Positions 1 through 9,287 are shown, counted from the first letter of the stretch. The stretch is 64,000 bases of DNA from Candidatus Obscuribacterales bacterium (GCA_020634035.1 JACKCM010000003.1:248001-312000), one strand, 5' to 3'. A program made the numbers and translations. The notes: generated from the letters alone by a model not told the origin.

Positions 1-510
1 GAATTTGATGAAGGGAGGGTAAGCAAGAACCGGCTCAGGAGTAGCGGCTCCGTTAAGCGGTTCTGAGTACTGGCTTCGCAGTACAGGCTCGCCATTGCCA
101 TTGCTATTGCTGTTGTTGCCGCTGCCGAAGATCGGACCGAAACCCATATTGCCCAAAAGTCCATCGACGGCACCACCAATCGCCTGACCTGGACTATTGA
201 AAAAACTGCTCCAGAAAGAGGTCGGAGGTCCTTCTACTGTCTGGGTATCCCAGGGATAAACTGTCTTTTCGTCATGATCGAAAGCGCTTCTTGCAAAAGG
301 AAATCGCTTGAAATAATCGTCTCTTGTATCAAAAGGAGTCTTGGGGTTGGTGTCAGCAGTATTAGCAGTCCCACCGGCAGCGCCTCCAATCGGTTGACCG
401 CCCAACTGCGCGCTGGCTTCTATAGGCATGAAAAGAACCACTGCCATAGAGAAAAGCAGTATATATAAAAAGTAGGCGTGTCTGGGCGAGGAAGGACGCG
501 AATATGTCAT
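1..510 (-). CDS. Exported protein of unknown function, 3' end beyond the window
   Basis: The frame is open from an ATG at 510 to the left edge, 170 codons with no stop, so the C-terminus is missing. A ribosome-binding-like AAGG lies about 10 bases upstream of the ATG. The first 35 residues form a signal peptide: basic start, hydrophobic core LYILLFSMAVVLF, and a likely cleavage after ASA at about residue 34. The mature part is rich in Gly, Asn and Pro, with a run alternating Asn, Ser and Gly near residue 135. No domain is recognised. It is the last of four same-strand genes for exported low-complexity proteins and lies 120 bases after the lipoprotein gene at 631-2661. It may share that transcript. 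Function unknown. Confidence 0.72.
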   Translation of the reverse strand, partial: MTYSRPSSPRHAYFLYILLFSMAVVLFMPIEASAQLGGQPIGGAAGGTANTADTNPKTPFDTRDDYFKRFPFARSAFDHDEKTVYPWDTQTVEGPPTSFWSSFFNSPGQAIGGAVDGLLGNMGFGPIFGSGNNSNSNGNGEPVLRSQYSEPLNGAATPEPVLAYPPFIKF

Positions 511-630
511 TCTCAATTACCTTGAGTGAGCAAGAGTGGGTGCGAGCGATAAAGCAGCTAGATGGTAATTTATGAGCGAGCCACTTAATAGTGAGCGATA
601 AATGTGGCAAATTCGTGAAAGAAGCTGAAT

Positions 631-2661
631 CTATCTTCGTTTCAACTGAATATTATTGCTCCCATCTGAGATATAAATGGCGAGACGATCATTCCATGGT
701 CTGCCGTATATCGTTATCTTTCCCTGTACCTCCTGGTTCGGTCGGACTAAACTGGCGTCAAACTTGGCTTGCAATGTCTCTTTCGAGATCTTGCGCGTCC
801 CTTCAGAGATGGAGACATCATCAGAAGAGACCTTGAAGTCTTTATCTCCGGAGTTTTTAATCGCCACGGATAATATCGACTTTCGAGCCGTAATGTTGAC
901 ATTTCTGAGCTCGAAGCTAATCGGGCTCATGTCTACTTTCTTGGGTGGAGCCGGTTTTTCTGCGGGCACTGCAGCTTTCGACGCTACCTTAGTTGTAGAA
1001 CTCTTTGTGGAAGGGCTTGGTGCAAGATCATTGCCCTTCTTGCCGAAAAGAGAGAAACCGGATTTCTCGCTTTCGGGCTTCGCTTTTTTAACGACTTTCT
1101 CTACTTTCTTTTCAGAAACATCTTTATTAGAGTTGCCGCCAAAAAAGATTCTTCCCACCGAACCAAATACGCCTTTACCACCACCGGATTCGGGCTCCAT
1201 CTCCATGGGCTGAACTGACTTCTCAGCCTGGGCCAGAGCACCGACACTGGGGGTGACACCTGAAATTCTTCCGATTACCGATCTGGCTGATTTAGCACCG
1301 GATAGAGCAGCCAGCTCGTATTGAGCAGCTTTCATATCCTCTTTAGCCGAATCCGCTTCATTCTCAGAGGCAGCCAGATCGGCGCTTGCCCTCTGTTTTT
1401 CAGCATTTGATCTGGCGACCTGTATCTCTTGTTTGCGAGCGGCTACGGTCTGCTGAGCCAGAACATACTTATTGTAGGTATGCAGATATCTGTAGTAAGA
1501 CTGCACCAGATCATTCTGGAGCTTTATAACTCGGTCCTGGACCTTTTTGTTCAGTTTGAGCGGACGGAAGATGGTAACCACTCGACGGTTAGGAACCGAA
1601 AACATTCCACGGCTAGAGTCAGGAGGCATACCCACGCTGACGCGACGCAGAACTCCTTCCAGCTTGTCGTCCTCGGCCAGGACATCGTGGAAAGAATAAC
1701 TGCCCAGGGCACCATCCCAGAGGATCTTCAAGTCGTCTCTCTGTTTGTAGGGAGAGCGGGGAGACATACCGGTAGGCCGAATCGGTACGAATTCGGCGAC
1801 CTCCTCTTCTGCTTTCTTCTGACGCGGAGCTTCGTCATCCTGATCCATGACAGAAGGACGACCACTGCCTGACCCGAACAGACCCTTGGGCCGCTTGGGC
1901 TCCTCAGGTTCAGCCTGGGCGGGAGGCTGTTGTTGAGGAGGATAAGGACTTCCATAATAGGGATTGTAGGGCGGAGGATAAGAAGGATAGCCGTAGGGAT
2001 TATATGGCATCGCATTGGGCGGCGGCGGCGGATATCCGACCCTGGCATCGGTAGAGAGCGTCACCGCCGGTGGCGGCGGAACCACACCGGGCGACATCCC
2101 CATCGGGTTGGGCATGCCACCACCAGCCATTCCGGCAGGGTTGTAGTGCAGACTGTAAGTCGCTACCTGATTGCCGCCAGCTTCGGCAGGTATATCCGTC
2201 ACCGGACTAATATCCTCAGCCGGTGTGATGGCGGAGGTGTCCACCATGGCCGAATTGCTTGTGCTGGCCGCATCCTGTGCCGAATTGGCAAAAGGATTGA
2301 GCGTGGGCGTGTTGGAAGCGATATTCTCCGCAGGCGGTGCTGATATAGGTTCGGTCGATACCCGGGGCAACATCGAACCGATACCTCCCAGGGTCCGGCT
2401 GAAAAGATTGCCGCCCTGGTCTGCCTGCTGTGCATTCATTGCTTGCTGGGCCTGGGCCATCTGCTCTTCGAGTCTGCGATTCTCTTCTTCGGTTACCGCC
2501 TTGACGATATTAGGATTGGCTTTCGGTCTCAATTTGCTCAGCACACTGCCGTGGGCCTCGCCTGCTCCTCCACTGGAAGCGCTATCGGCACTGCCTTGAG
2601 CACAGCCGCCGATAGCGATCAGAGAAAGAGAGATAAATGAGAGAGAAAGGAGTCGATTCAT
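631..2661 (-). CDS. Large Pro-rich lipoprotein with coiled coil and C-terminal beta domain
   Basis: Protein of 676 residues. The N-terminus is a lipoprotein signal ending in a lipobox (IGGC), with acylation expected at Cys20, so it should sit in the inner or outer membrane facing the periplasm or outside. Residues about 170-260 are Pro/Tyr/Gly-rich (runs such as PPPPP and PYNPYYG). Residues about 370-455 form an Ala/Glu/Lys/Gln-rich predicted coiled coil. The last 90 residues look like an Ig-like beta-sandwich (alternating hydrophobics, 'SVAIKNSG'), which is an inference. Short FG-containing motifs (GLFGSG, GVFGSVG, LFGKKG) recur. The start ATG at 2661 is 8 bases after the stop of the upstream exported-protein gene, so they are probably co-transcribed. 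I recognise no family. Confidence 0.8.
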   Translation of the reverse strand: MNRLLSLSFISLSLIAIGGCAQGSADSASSGGAGEAHGSVLSKLRPKANPNIVKAVTEEENRRLEEQMAQAQQAMNAQQADQGGNLFSRTLGGIGSMLPRVSTEPISAPPAENIASNTPTLNPFANSAQDAASTSNSAMVDTSAITPAEDISPVTDIPAEAGGNQVATYSLHYNPAGMAGGGMPNPMGMSPGVVPPPPAVTLSTDARVGYPPPPPNAMPYNPYGYPSYPPPYNPYYGSPYPPQQQPPAQAEPEEPKRPKGLFGSGSGRPSVMDQDDEAPRQKKAEEEVAEFVPIRPTGMSPRSPYKQRDDLKILWDGALGSYSFHDVLAEDDKLEGVLRRVSVGMPPDSSRGMFSVPNRRVVTIFRPLKLNKKVQDRVIKLQNDLVQSYYRYLHTYNKYVLAQQTVAARKQEIQVARSNAEKQRASADLAASENEADSAKEDMKAAQYELAALSGAKSARSVIGRISGVTPSVGALAQAEKSVQPMEMEPESGGGKGVFGSVGRIFFGGNSNKDVSEKKVEKVVKKAKPESEKSGFSLFGKKGNDLAPSPSTKSSTTKVASKAAVPAEKPAPPKKVDMSPISFELRNVNITARKSILSVAIKNSGDKDFKVSSDDVSISEGTRKISKETLQAKFDASLVRPNQEVQGKITIYGRPWNDRLAIYISDGSNNIQLKRR

Positions 2662-2669
2662 CTAGTTTG

Positions 2670-3350
2670 TTATTTGCTTGATTTTTTAAGCAAAGATCCT
2701 CTTACGATGGAATTGGTCTGGGTGGAAGAACCACCATAACCGCTACCATGGCCGTCACCATAGCCTCCGCTATAAGAAGAAACTTTCGGTCCGCCTCCGT
2801 TGGTGGCACCACGCGAGGGAGACATTCCCCTGGGTGAGCCGCCGCTGCGACCGAGAACTTTTTGAGGGGCCATCATCTTGCCCATCAAACGGTTAGTAGA
2901 TTGACCGCTGGGCAGGGCGTTCTTGGGCGCCATGCCACCGGCAGGAATATTGCTGCTTCTGCCGAACCCGGACTTAGGAAGGGGCAGACTGCCGCCATTG
3001 CCGGTGCGGTAAGGAAGGTCTCCGGGAGCGCCGGCTGCACGAATGGGGCTGTTGCCACCCATGGAGCCACCATCGTCTCCCATCGCTCCGGCACCGCCGC
3101 CGCGGGCTCCACCACCGAATCCCTGGGGAGGCGGAGGCATAGAGATCTGCTGGGAGGCCTGTGGTGCTTCACGGAAATCTTTGATAATGGGTCGATCATC
3201 AATTATCTGAAACTGCCGGGGGGCATTGTGCCAGTTGGCTTTTTCCAGATGCTTGGAGTTCACCTTCTGGGCACTGGCCGGTTGAGCCAGAGCCACAGCG
3301 GCAAGCCCGGCTGCAAATGCTAATGTCATGTTTAATTTCAACAATTTCAT
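2670..3350 (-). CDS. Exported Gly/Ser-rich protein of unknown function
   Basis: Protein of 226 residues with a clear signal peptide (hydrophobic core LAFAAGLAAVALA, cleavage after ASA near residue 27). The mature protein begins with a short ordered-looking stretch (residues 35-65, IIDDRPIIKDFR), then becomes low complexity, rich in Gly, Ser, Pro and Met and ending with basic residues. The start is well supported: AAGGAG lies 8 bases before the ATG at 3350. It lies between two other exported-protein genes on the same strand (gaps of 32 and 8 bases). Intrinsically disordered and exported is all that can be said; a matrix, surface or adhesion role is possible but not shown. Confidence 0.78.
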   Translation of the reverse strand: MKLLKLNMTLAFAAGLAAVALAQPASAQKVNSKHLEKANWHNAPRQFQIIDDRPIIKDFREAPQASQQISMPPPPQGFGGGARGGGAGAMGDDGGSMGGNSPIRAAGAPGDLPYRTGNGGSLPLPKSGFGRSSNIPAGGMAPKNALPSGQSTNRLMGKMMAPQKVLGRSGGSPRGMSPSRGATNGGGPKVSSYSGGYGDGHGSGYGGSSTQTNSIVRGSLLKKSSK

Positions 3351-3382
3351 TTAAATAACTCCTTTCCCGAGCCAACCATAGA

Positions 3383-4363
3383 CTATCGTCCGCCAGGAAT
3401 TCTCATCGGAATCGGCAATGAGTTGATGCCGGATCTGGCTCTCATACCGAACTGCTTCATCTTTCTGTTCATATAACGACCCGCTTTGGATGGGGGTCTT
3501 CGGGCCTCAAAATCATCGTCTGGCAATGACAAGTCTTGAGTGGATGCTTGATTGATCTGTACAGGCACAGGCGCTTCCGGTGCCGCACTTTCCGTCCCAT
3601 AAACTCTATCGTTCAACTTGGGCTCTTTTCCGAGTTTCTTGAGAGCCGCTCCATAGTTTGGCGCAGACGAATCCTTCGCCCCAAAAGTGTCTTCTTTGGG
3701 AGGAGCAGGAGTCTGAGCCTTGTAGTAACCGGGTGATCCGCCCTGACCGCCAGAGGACGAAGAGAGGGAACCGGGTTGAACATGCATATAATGCTGATGC
3801 ATTTCCGGAGCCGAGTCGACCCGGACCTTGCCCGGAGTACTTCCCGGTCGCTTCTGATCGGAAAAGGCCCCTGGTGTGTAATGAGCATAGCCTTGCTTCG
3901 TACCTTGAAATGGGTTCGGCGCGCTGCTTCCACCACCACCGCCGCCGCCGCCACCGCCGCCACCACCGGAGTATCCTCCGGCGTTCAGAGCGGTAACCAT
4001 GTTGACACCAGGCAGATCCACACTCTCGGGAAGGGGAGGAAATCCAGCTGGTGCAATGGGCTCATCGGCAGGGATGGCCTGAAGAGAGATGTCTGGTTTT
4101 GGCTTCGGACGAGTCGGTGTGTAACCGATGGAGCCGCCACCACCTCCACCACCGCCCATCGGTCTGGAGATAATCGGCGGAGGAGCAGCCGGATGACGTG
4201 TGCTCTGGGTAGCGTCGCTATATTGGTTGTCTCCGGGCTTGTGCACGAACTTGCCCATATTGGTAGGCGGCAACTGAGCCAAGGCCGGTAAAACAGAAAG
4301 TCCCGAAACGGCTAGAAAGGCTGCCGCCAGGACTGAAATCTTCGTTTTGTTCTCTGAGTTCAT
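3383..4363 (-). CDS. Exported Gly-rich protein with a 13-residue polyglycine run
   Basis: Protein of 326 residues from the ATG at 4363. I chose this start because GGAGAG lies just upstream and the ATG is followed at once by a signal peptide (VLAAAFLAVSGLSVLPALAQ). The upstream in-frame codons lack this logic. The mature chain is Pro/Gly-rich with two polyglycine tracts, one of 13 consecutive glycines encoded at 3929-3967. It ends in a basic, Met/Arg-containing segment (MNRKMKQFGMRAR). No catalytic motif or known domain. First gene of the minus-strand unit that runs to the left edge; a candidate promoter lies at 4544-4572. Function unknown. Confidence 0.78.
   Translation of the reverse strand: MNSENKTKISVLAAAFLAVSGLSVLPALAQLPPTNMGKFVHKPGDNQYSDATQSTRHPAAPPPIISRPMGGGGGGGGSIGYTPTRPKPKPDISLQAIPADEPIAPAGFPPLPESVDLPGVNMVTALNAGGYSGGGGGGGGGGGGGSSAPNPFQGTKQGYAHYTPGAFSDQKRPGSTPGKVRVDSAPEMHQHYMHVQPGSLSSSSGGQGGSPGYYKAQTPAPPKEDTFGAKDSSAPNYGAALKKLGKEPKLNDRVYGTESAAPEAPVPVQINQASTQDLSLPDDDFEARRPPSKAGRYMNRKMKQFGMRARSGINSLPIPMRIPGGR
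3929..3967 (-). repeat. GGN codon tract encoding 13 glycines
   Basis: Thirteen consecutive glycine codons (GGT/GGC/GGA mixture) inside the exported Gly-rich protein gene. On the plus strand it reads as an imperfect CCN/CCG microsatellite. The codons are mixed, so the tract is less slippage-prone than a pure repeat but could still vary in length between strains. Confidence 0.9.
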
Positions 4364-4543
4364 TCTATTCTCTCCTGAATAAGAACTTGAGCCAGAGTTT
4401 CTAGTAAGTCTTTTAAAAGGTCTTAAATACAACTTTCCCGATAAGGACTTAAAGCTCTCTATAAATACACTTTAACACTATTTAATTATTAATGCTCCTC
4501 CTCAAATGGGCATAGTGAGCCCAGGCAGCTAGCGGATTATCAA

Positions 4544-4572
4544 TTTTTAATCGTTTTGGAGACGAATGTCAA
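4544..4572 (-). promoter_or_regulatory. Candidate sigma70-type promoter for the exported-protein unit
   Basis: Reading the minus strand, TTGACA (4572-4567) is followed after 17 bases by TAAAAA (4549-4544). The -35 is a perfect match and the -10 matches at four of six positions. It would give a leader of roughly 170 bases before the ATG at 4363. A perfect palindrome CTTTTAAAAG (4410-4419) lies inside that leader and could be an operator. Assigned from sequence only. Confidence 0.42.
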
Positions 4573-4591
4573 TAAGAAACGAGCCCTTCTT

Positions 4592-4636
4592 CAGGCAAAG
4601 TGTTGCCTGGAATACAATTTTTCCGGACACTCCAGG
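4592..4636. other. Competing inverted repeats in the divergent intergenic region
   Basis: CAGGCAA (4592-4598) and TTGCCTG (4603-4609) form a perfect 7-bp stem with a 4-base loop. The right arm overlaps CCTGGA (4606-4611), which can instead pair with TCCAGG (4631-4636), so the two stems exclude each other. They lie in the roughly 390-base gap between the divergent genes starting at 4363 and 4754. They could act in a leader for the plus-strand unit or as protein-binding sites. The rest of the gap is AT-rich and shows no gene. Confidence 0.4.
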
Positions 4637-4753
4637 GTTATTCCCATAAAAGCGGCTTGTAAACACGTTTTTGCGAGCAAAAATTTTTATCCTGGATAGA
4701 ATGGGTATTAATTAGAAAAGCAATCCTCCAGAGTAAGGCCTACATCATTTAGT

Positions 4754-6616
4754 ATGCAGTCGAAAAAGTCAGGTTTTGCCAATCAAGTGTCTGGTAACAG
4801 ATTCTCGCGACTGATGGGAATCTCGCTTGCCGCCTTAATGGCATTTTCTCTTATCACCCCGCAGCCTGTAGACGCGGCAAAGAAAAGAAGGGCTAGAAGA
4901 ACTGGCACTACTTCCGGTGGCGGCGGCGGTGGTGTGGTGCTCAGCACTCCCAACCCGCGCAATCCGCTAGAACACAACAACCGGGGCGTGGAGCTGGGCA
5001 GCAAGGGACTCTGGGCCGATGCGATCAGAGAGCACGAAGCGGCTCTCAACGGTGATCCGCATAACCCTGACTTTCGTCGCAACCTATCCAGTGCGCATCT
5101 GCAATACGGCTCGATCCTTATGAGTAAGAAGAAGTGGTATGAAGCGATGCACCACTTCAGAGAAGCTCTTTATGCCGATCCCAATAACTTGCCGGCCCAG
5201 AATAATCTGGCAAACTGCATCAAGGCTCTGGGCAAAGACCCTGACGATTATTCAGTTCGAGAGCATATGGCTGACGAAGCCGAGACCTCCGGCAACTTTC
5301 CTGTTGCAGTCGTAGAATGGCGTATTTGCGTCAAGATGCGGGACGACGGTATGAGTCGCTATCGACTCGGTGCCGCCATGTATAAACAAGGAAAAATAGT
5401 CGAAGGCTACGAGATGCTGATGTCGGCTGTGAATAAGACCTGGGAGAAAGATCAGAAAAACACTCTTTCCCAGGCCCACGCCCTGATGGGAGACATTCTC
5501 TGGAGCGTCGCCCAGAAAGCCAAATCCGACGGTAGAGGAGATGTATTTCTCAAACGTCTGCATAATGTATCTGTCTGTTATCGGCGTGCTGTCACGGTCA
5601 ATCCGGACAACACGGCAGCCGTTCAAGGGCTGATTACAGCAACAAAAGAAGCGGTGGCGGTCTCAGACTCTTTCGAAAACAACCTGATGCTTGCCGGTGC
5701 CTACCAGCTCGCCAGCGACTTCGAGCATGCCCAGTTGCATTACGCCAAATGCTGGAGAATAAATCCATCCGATGCCCGACTGCACAAGGCGAGACTGAGC
5801 TACCATCTGGCTGTGGTCAGCTCTCCTGTTGCGGACCCCTCCATGAAAAACAACACGGTGATGAAGGTCCAGGCTCTGCTCGAAAAAAGACCGGACGATC
5901 CGTTCCTCTTATATGTATTCGGCAAGGGCAAAGAAGAGTTGAAGGATTCCGATACAGCACTGATAGCCTATAAAAAAGCCTATCTTATAAACCCCTTTGT
6001 CCATCCGGATCTGGCTCAGGGTCTGGAGAGACTTACCGGCTCCAATCCTTCTGAAGGAGAACTCGATGCCAAAGACGGCGATGCCGAAGTAGCCGGCACC
6101 GGCGGCAACAAAGGGGGAACTGGCGGTGCAGCTGCTGCTGCAGCCAAAGCAAAACCAAAGCCGGCCATAGACCCTGCCGTGGTCTCTTCCATAGAATCTA
6201 AAATCGCCGCAGGCGATTTAAAAGGAGCGGAAGTCGACCTGATGGCGCTCATAGATAAAGATCCGAAACTGGGCAAAGCCTGGCTCATGCTCGGCAGTGT
6301 CTATGAACAGGAAGGGGAGCTCACCCAGGCCAAGGTCGCCTATCGAACCGCGAAGGTTTTGAAAGCGGATGGCGCCGAAGCGGCTTTCAATCAAATCAAT
6401 AGCTCCCGGGTAAAACCAATAATAGATAGAGCAAAAGAAGCCATTGCCAATAAAGAGTGGGTCAAAGCGGCGGCTTCACTTAGAGAAGCGATACGACTGG
6501 CGCCGGAGCTGCCGGAAGCACATAGACTGCTCGGGGATGTTCTGGATCAACTGGGAGATAAGGAAGAAGCTAAGAAAGAGCGTGATAAAGCAAATGAGCT
6601 CACCAACAAGAAGTAG
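4754..6616 (+). CDS. Exported TPR-repeat protein
   Basis: Protein of 620 residues. The N-terminus (basic residues, then LAALMAFSLITPQPVDA) is a signal peptide cleaved near residue 41, followed by a basic and polyglycine linker. Tetratricopeptide-like helical repeats cover about residues 70-190, 250-420 and 480-615 (patterns such as A..Y..AL..DP.N and A.R..LGDVL). An Ala/Gly/Lys-rich linker at about 440-470 separates the two TPR blocks. TPR proteins usually act as assembly scaffolds. The mature protein should be periplasmic or cell-surface. Its last 23 bases overlap the start of the next TPR gene, which suggests translational coupling. No close Shine-Dalgarno before the ATG is obvious. Partner unknown. 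Confidence 0.82.
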   Translation: MQSKKSGFANQVSGNRFSRLMGISLAALMAFSLITPQPVDAAKKRRARRTGTTSGGGGGGVVLSTPNPRNPLEHNNRGVELGSKGLWADAIREHEAALNGDPHNPDFRRNLSSAHLQYGSILMSKKKWYEAMHHFREALYADPNNLPAQNNLANCIKALGKDPDDYSVREHMADEAETSGNFPVAVVEWRICVKMRDDGMSRYRLGAAMYKQGKIVEGYEMLMSAVNKTWEKDQKNTLSQAHALMGDILWSVAQKAKSDGRGDVFLKRLHNVSVCYRRAVTVNPDNTAAVQGLITATKEAVAVSDSFENNLMLAGAYQLASDFEHAQLHYAKCWRINPSDARLHKARLSYHLAVVSSPVADPSMKNNTVMKVQALLEKRPDDPFLLYVFGKGKEELKDSDTALIAYKKAYLINPFVHPDLAQGLERLTGSNPSEGELDAKDGDAEVAGTGGNKGGTGGAAAAAAKAKPKPAIDPAVVSSIESKIAAGDLKGAEVDLMALIDKDPKLGKAWLMLGSVYEQEGELTQAKVAYRTAKVLKADGAEAAFNQINSSRVKPIIDRAKEAIANKEWVKAAASLREAIRLAPELPEAHRLLGDVLDQLGDKEEAKKERDKANELTNKK

Positions 6617-8810
6617 CGAATCTCTCTATAACAGGAGATTGAGCCGGGTGCTGAACCTGGCTTTAAGCCTTTCTATGCTTATCTCTTCGGCCCTGCCGGG
6701 CTATGCCGTAGGCAGTCCTCCGCAACTGAATCAAGAAGAAGACGGTCAGGAATTGCAGGCAAAGCCCGCCGAGAGCCTGCCTGAAAAGGCAGAAGAAAGC
6801 ACGGCAAAAGAAGAAGAGCCCAAGCAGGAAGAGAAAAGCGAGAAGAAAAAGAAAAAAGAGAAGAAGAAAAAAGAGAAAAAACGCTCTAAAAACAAAGCCG
6901 CAGAAATCGAGTCCGAGCCAGAAGCATCGCCGGTTTCCGAGACTACAGAAGTACCGGCGCCGGAGCCTGTGCAAGAAGCAGAGCCGAAGCCAGAGACAAA
7001 ATCAGAATCAGAATCAGAGTCAGAATCAAATTCGGAAGCAGAGCCTGAGGCGCAACCAGAATCTGAATCTGAGTCCCAATCAGAAACGCCAACTGAAACA
7101 GGAACAGAAACCGAAGCTGAATCGGAAGAACCGGTGACCAAGAGCGATCCCGGCGTTAAAAAACCTGAGCATATCTCAGAAGCCGATATGCTCTTGCTGA
7201 AAAACAAGCTTGTCGATGCCGAAAAGGCCTATCGGGCTCTTTTGGAAGATGACGAAAACGGGGATGCCTACGCCGGTCTGGCCGTGGCCCTTGCCAAGCA
7301 AAAAAATCCCAAAAAAGTAATCGAAGCGGAAGGCATCTTGAGAAAGTGCAAAGATGAATTTCGCGAGAATCCCAATATGATGGCCGCTGCCGGACTGGTC
7401 GCCTTCGAGCATTCCAAGACAGTTGCCTCGCCTTCGAAGCGTGACCTTTATCTAGATGCAGCCGAGAATCTTTGTGAAAAAGCGATAGAAACAAACGAAG
7501 ACATAGTCATAGCCCAGCAGACCCTGGGTCTTGTCAAACTGAGTCGGGATGAACCGGATAGTGCCGAAGAACCTTTTAAAAAGTGCTATCAACTGGCCCA
7601 GGATAAAGTAAACGGATCTTATCTAGCCCAGGCGATGCTCAGAGTCAATCCCAAGAGCAAAAAAGCGGCAGCCTTAGTAGAAGAGGTGCTGGAGATAGAT
7701 CCGGAATACAGTCCGATCAAATTGCAAAAAGCGATTGTCCTCACCAATAGTGGCAAGCACGAAGAGGCCTTTACCGAACTGCATTCTATCCCCAGAGAAG
7801 ACCGGGAGAGTGAATGGTACAAAGTCCAGGGCGATATCTATCGCAAGCAAGGCGACGGAAACTCTGCGGTGGCAAGCTGGAAAGAGTCTATAAGAAGGGA
7901 TCCTAGAAACGCTGACCCATACAAGAAACTAGCCGAGCACTATATGCTCAGGGGAGACGGCGAACTGGCAATATCCGAGATGCACAGCGCCCTCGAGATT
8001 CTGCCCAATGACATAAAACTGCGACAACAGCTTGCCGAACTGGCTTTGAGACTGGACAAGCTCGAAGTGGCAGAACAGGAATTTCGAACCATTCTATCGG
8101 TCAAGCAAAACGACCCCTCGGCGCTGCTTGGTCTTGCCCGGGTCTTCTTCCGTAAAGCAAGAAGAGAAGGGCAGTATCCTCAAGAATGGGTGCAGCTCAA
8201 AGAGAAGCTTCAAGATGTTATCGAACAGCGCAATGTGATTGGAACGATGGTCCCAAAAGACGCTGCCACTCTGCAAGAGAAGGTAGATCTTGCCGAAGCA
8301 GAAAAGGCCCTGACCCAGAAACAGTTCAGAGACGCGGGCCGTTACTTTCGCAAGGTGATAGACAAACATAAAGAAGACGCCTTCCAACTATTGACCCTTG
8401 CCGAGCAAGCTTTTAACGACGGCGATCTTAAAACCGCCGAACTTGCCTATTCTTATGCTCGCGAAATCCCAGAGGTTGCACCCCGGGCCGAACAGGGAAT
8501 AAGCAAAATAACCAGTCAGAGAAAAGAAGCCGAGCGTCAGGTAAAACTGGGCGATGCTACAGAAAAGAAACTGCCCGATGTGGCCGAGGATCACTACAAG
8601 CAGAGCCTCATCGCCGACCCCCAGGGAGCCGACGCCTATTACAATCTTTTCTTCCTCTATATGAAGGAGAAGAAGGATTCTATAGAGCCCACGATAGAAT
8701 ACGGCGAGAACTTTCTGGAAGCCTCTGAAGACAGCGACAGCCGCAGACAACAGGTAGAGAAACTGCTCTTCAAATTGAAAGAACGCTTGAGAAAAGAGAA
8801 TTCAAAGTAA
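6594..8810 (+). CDS. Exported TPR protein with long acidic/basic low-complexity linker
   Basis: Protein of 738 residues from the ATG at 6594. This start precedes a signal peptide (VLNLALSLSMLISSALPGYA) and overlaps the upstream TPR gene by 23 bases; longer in-frame extensions lie wholly inside that gene and are unlikely. Residues about 50-195 are highly charged: first a Lys/Glu block (KKKKKEKKKKEKK), then Ser/Glu/Pro repeats (SESESESNSEAEPE). From about 200 to the end the protein is built of TPR-like helices (A..AYRALLEDD..GDAYAGLAVAL, DP.YSP.KLQKAIVL). The linker could span the envelope or bind cations. It presumably works with the preceding TPR protein; the function is unknown. Confidence 0.8.
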   Translation: MSSPTRSSESLYNRRLSRVLNLALSLSMLISSALPGYAVGSPPQLNQEEDGQELQAKPAESLPEKAEESTAKEEEPKQEEKSEKKKKKEKKKKEKKRSKNKAAEIESEPEASPVSETTEVPAPEPVQEAEPKPETKSESESESESNSEAEPEAQPESESESQSETPTETGTETEAESEEPVTKSDPGVKKPEHISEADMLLLKNKLVDAEKAYRALLEDDENGDAYAGLAVALAKQKNPKKVIEAEGILRKCKDEFRENPNMMAAAGLVAFEHSKTVASPSKRDLYLDAAENLCEKAIETNEDIVIAQQTLGLVKLSRDEPDSAEEPFKKCYQLAQDKVNGSYLAQAMLRVNPKSKKAAALVEEVLEIDPEYSPIKLQKAIVLTNSGKHEEAFTELHSIPREDRESEWYKVQGDIYRKQGDGNSAVASWKESIRRDPRNADPYKKLAEHYMLRGDGELAISEMHSALEILPNDIKLRQQLAELALRLDKLEVAEQEFRTILSVKQNDPSALLGLARVFFRKARREGQYPQEWVQLKEKLQDVIEQRNVIGTMVPKDAATLQEKVDLAEAEKALTQKQFRDAGRYFRKVIDKHKEDAFQLLTLAEQAFNDGDLKTAELAYSYAREIPEVAPRAEQGISKITSQRKEAERQVKLGDATEKKLPDVAEDHYKQSLIADPQGADAYYNLFFLYMKEKKDSIEPTIEYGENFLEASEDSDSRRQQVEKLLFKLKERLRKENSK

Positions 8811-8858
8811 TATCATTTGTTAGGGACAATCTAAAAAGGGAAATCAGGAGCGCATCAA

Positions 8859-9287
8859 ATGGATTTGAGCAACCTCAGAAAGTCGAAGAAGGATAAGGAC
8901 AGCCCCGCCGCTCGTCTGAATCAGTCCGATAATTCGAACCAGGATGCCGCCCCGGGTCAAAAATCTCCTAAAAACATCATGGAGACCGACACCTGGAAAA
9001 AAAGCAAGTCCGGAATCTCCTCCCTCTGGAAAAACTATCTGGACATCCTGGGCAAATACTTTCGCAACTACAGACGACCGGAGCAGGAGCGCCTGATCAC
9101 AACGATGTGTACAGTGATAACCATCGGTTGCGCCACCGTCCTTGTCACGCTTTTCTATCCTTTCATCCCGCAGTTCGTCCGTCTTTTCGCTGTGCCTGCC
9201 ATCATGGTCGGCTCCTGGTTCGTTGCCACCAAAGTGGTATCGCCAATCATCATCGCCCAGATGGAAGACAGACTGAACCCCGATTAA
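8859..9287 (+). CDS. Small membrane protein with cytoplasmic-looking N-terminal half
   Basis: Protein of 142 residues. The first 80 are hydrophilic, rich in Lys, Asp, Asn and Ser. Two hydrophobic segments follow at about 84-105 (CTVITIGCATVLVTLFYPFI) and 108-130. A good AGGAG sits 10 bases before the ATG. No family is recognised. It lies 48 bases after the TPR gene and 28 bases before a second two-helix membrane protein gene, and may anchor or organise the exported TPR proteins of this unit. This is inference from context. Confidence 0.7.
   Translation: MDLSNLRKSKKDKDSPAARLNQSDNSNQDAAPGQKSPKNIMETDTWKKSKSGISSLWKNYLDILGKYFRNYRRPEQERLITTMCTVITIGCATVLVTLFYPFIPQFVRLFAVPAIMVGSWFVATKVVSPIIIAQMEDRLNPD

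Noticed and set aside
6444..6593. Extra 50 codons in front of the second TPR gene
   Set aside because: They lie within the upstream TPR gene, lack signal-peptide logic, and the ATG at 6594 leads directly into a signal peptide.
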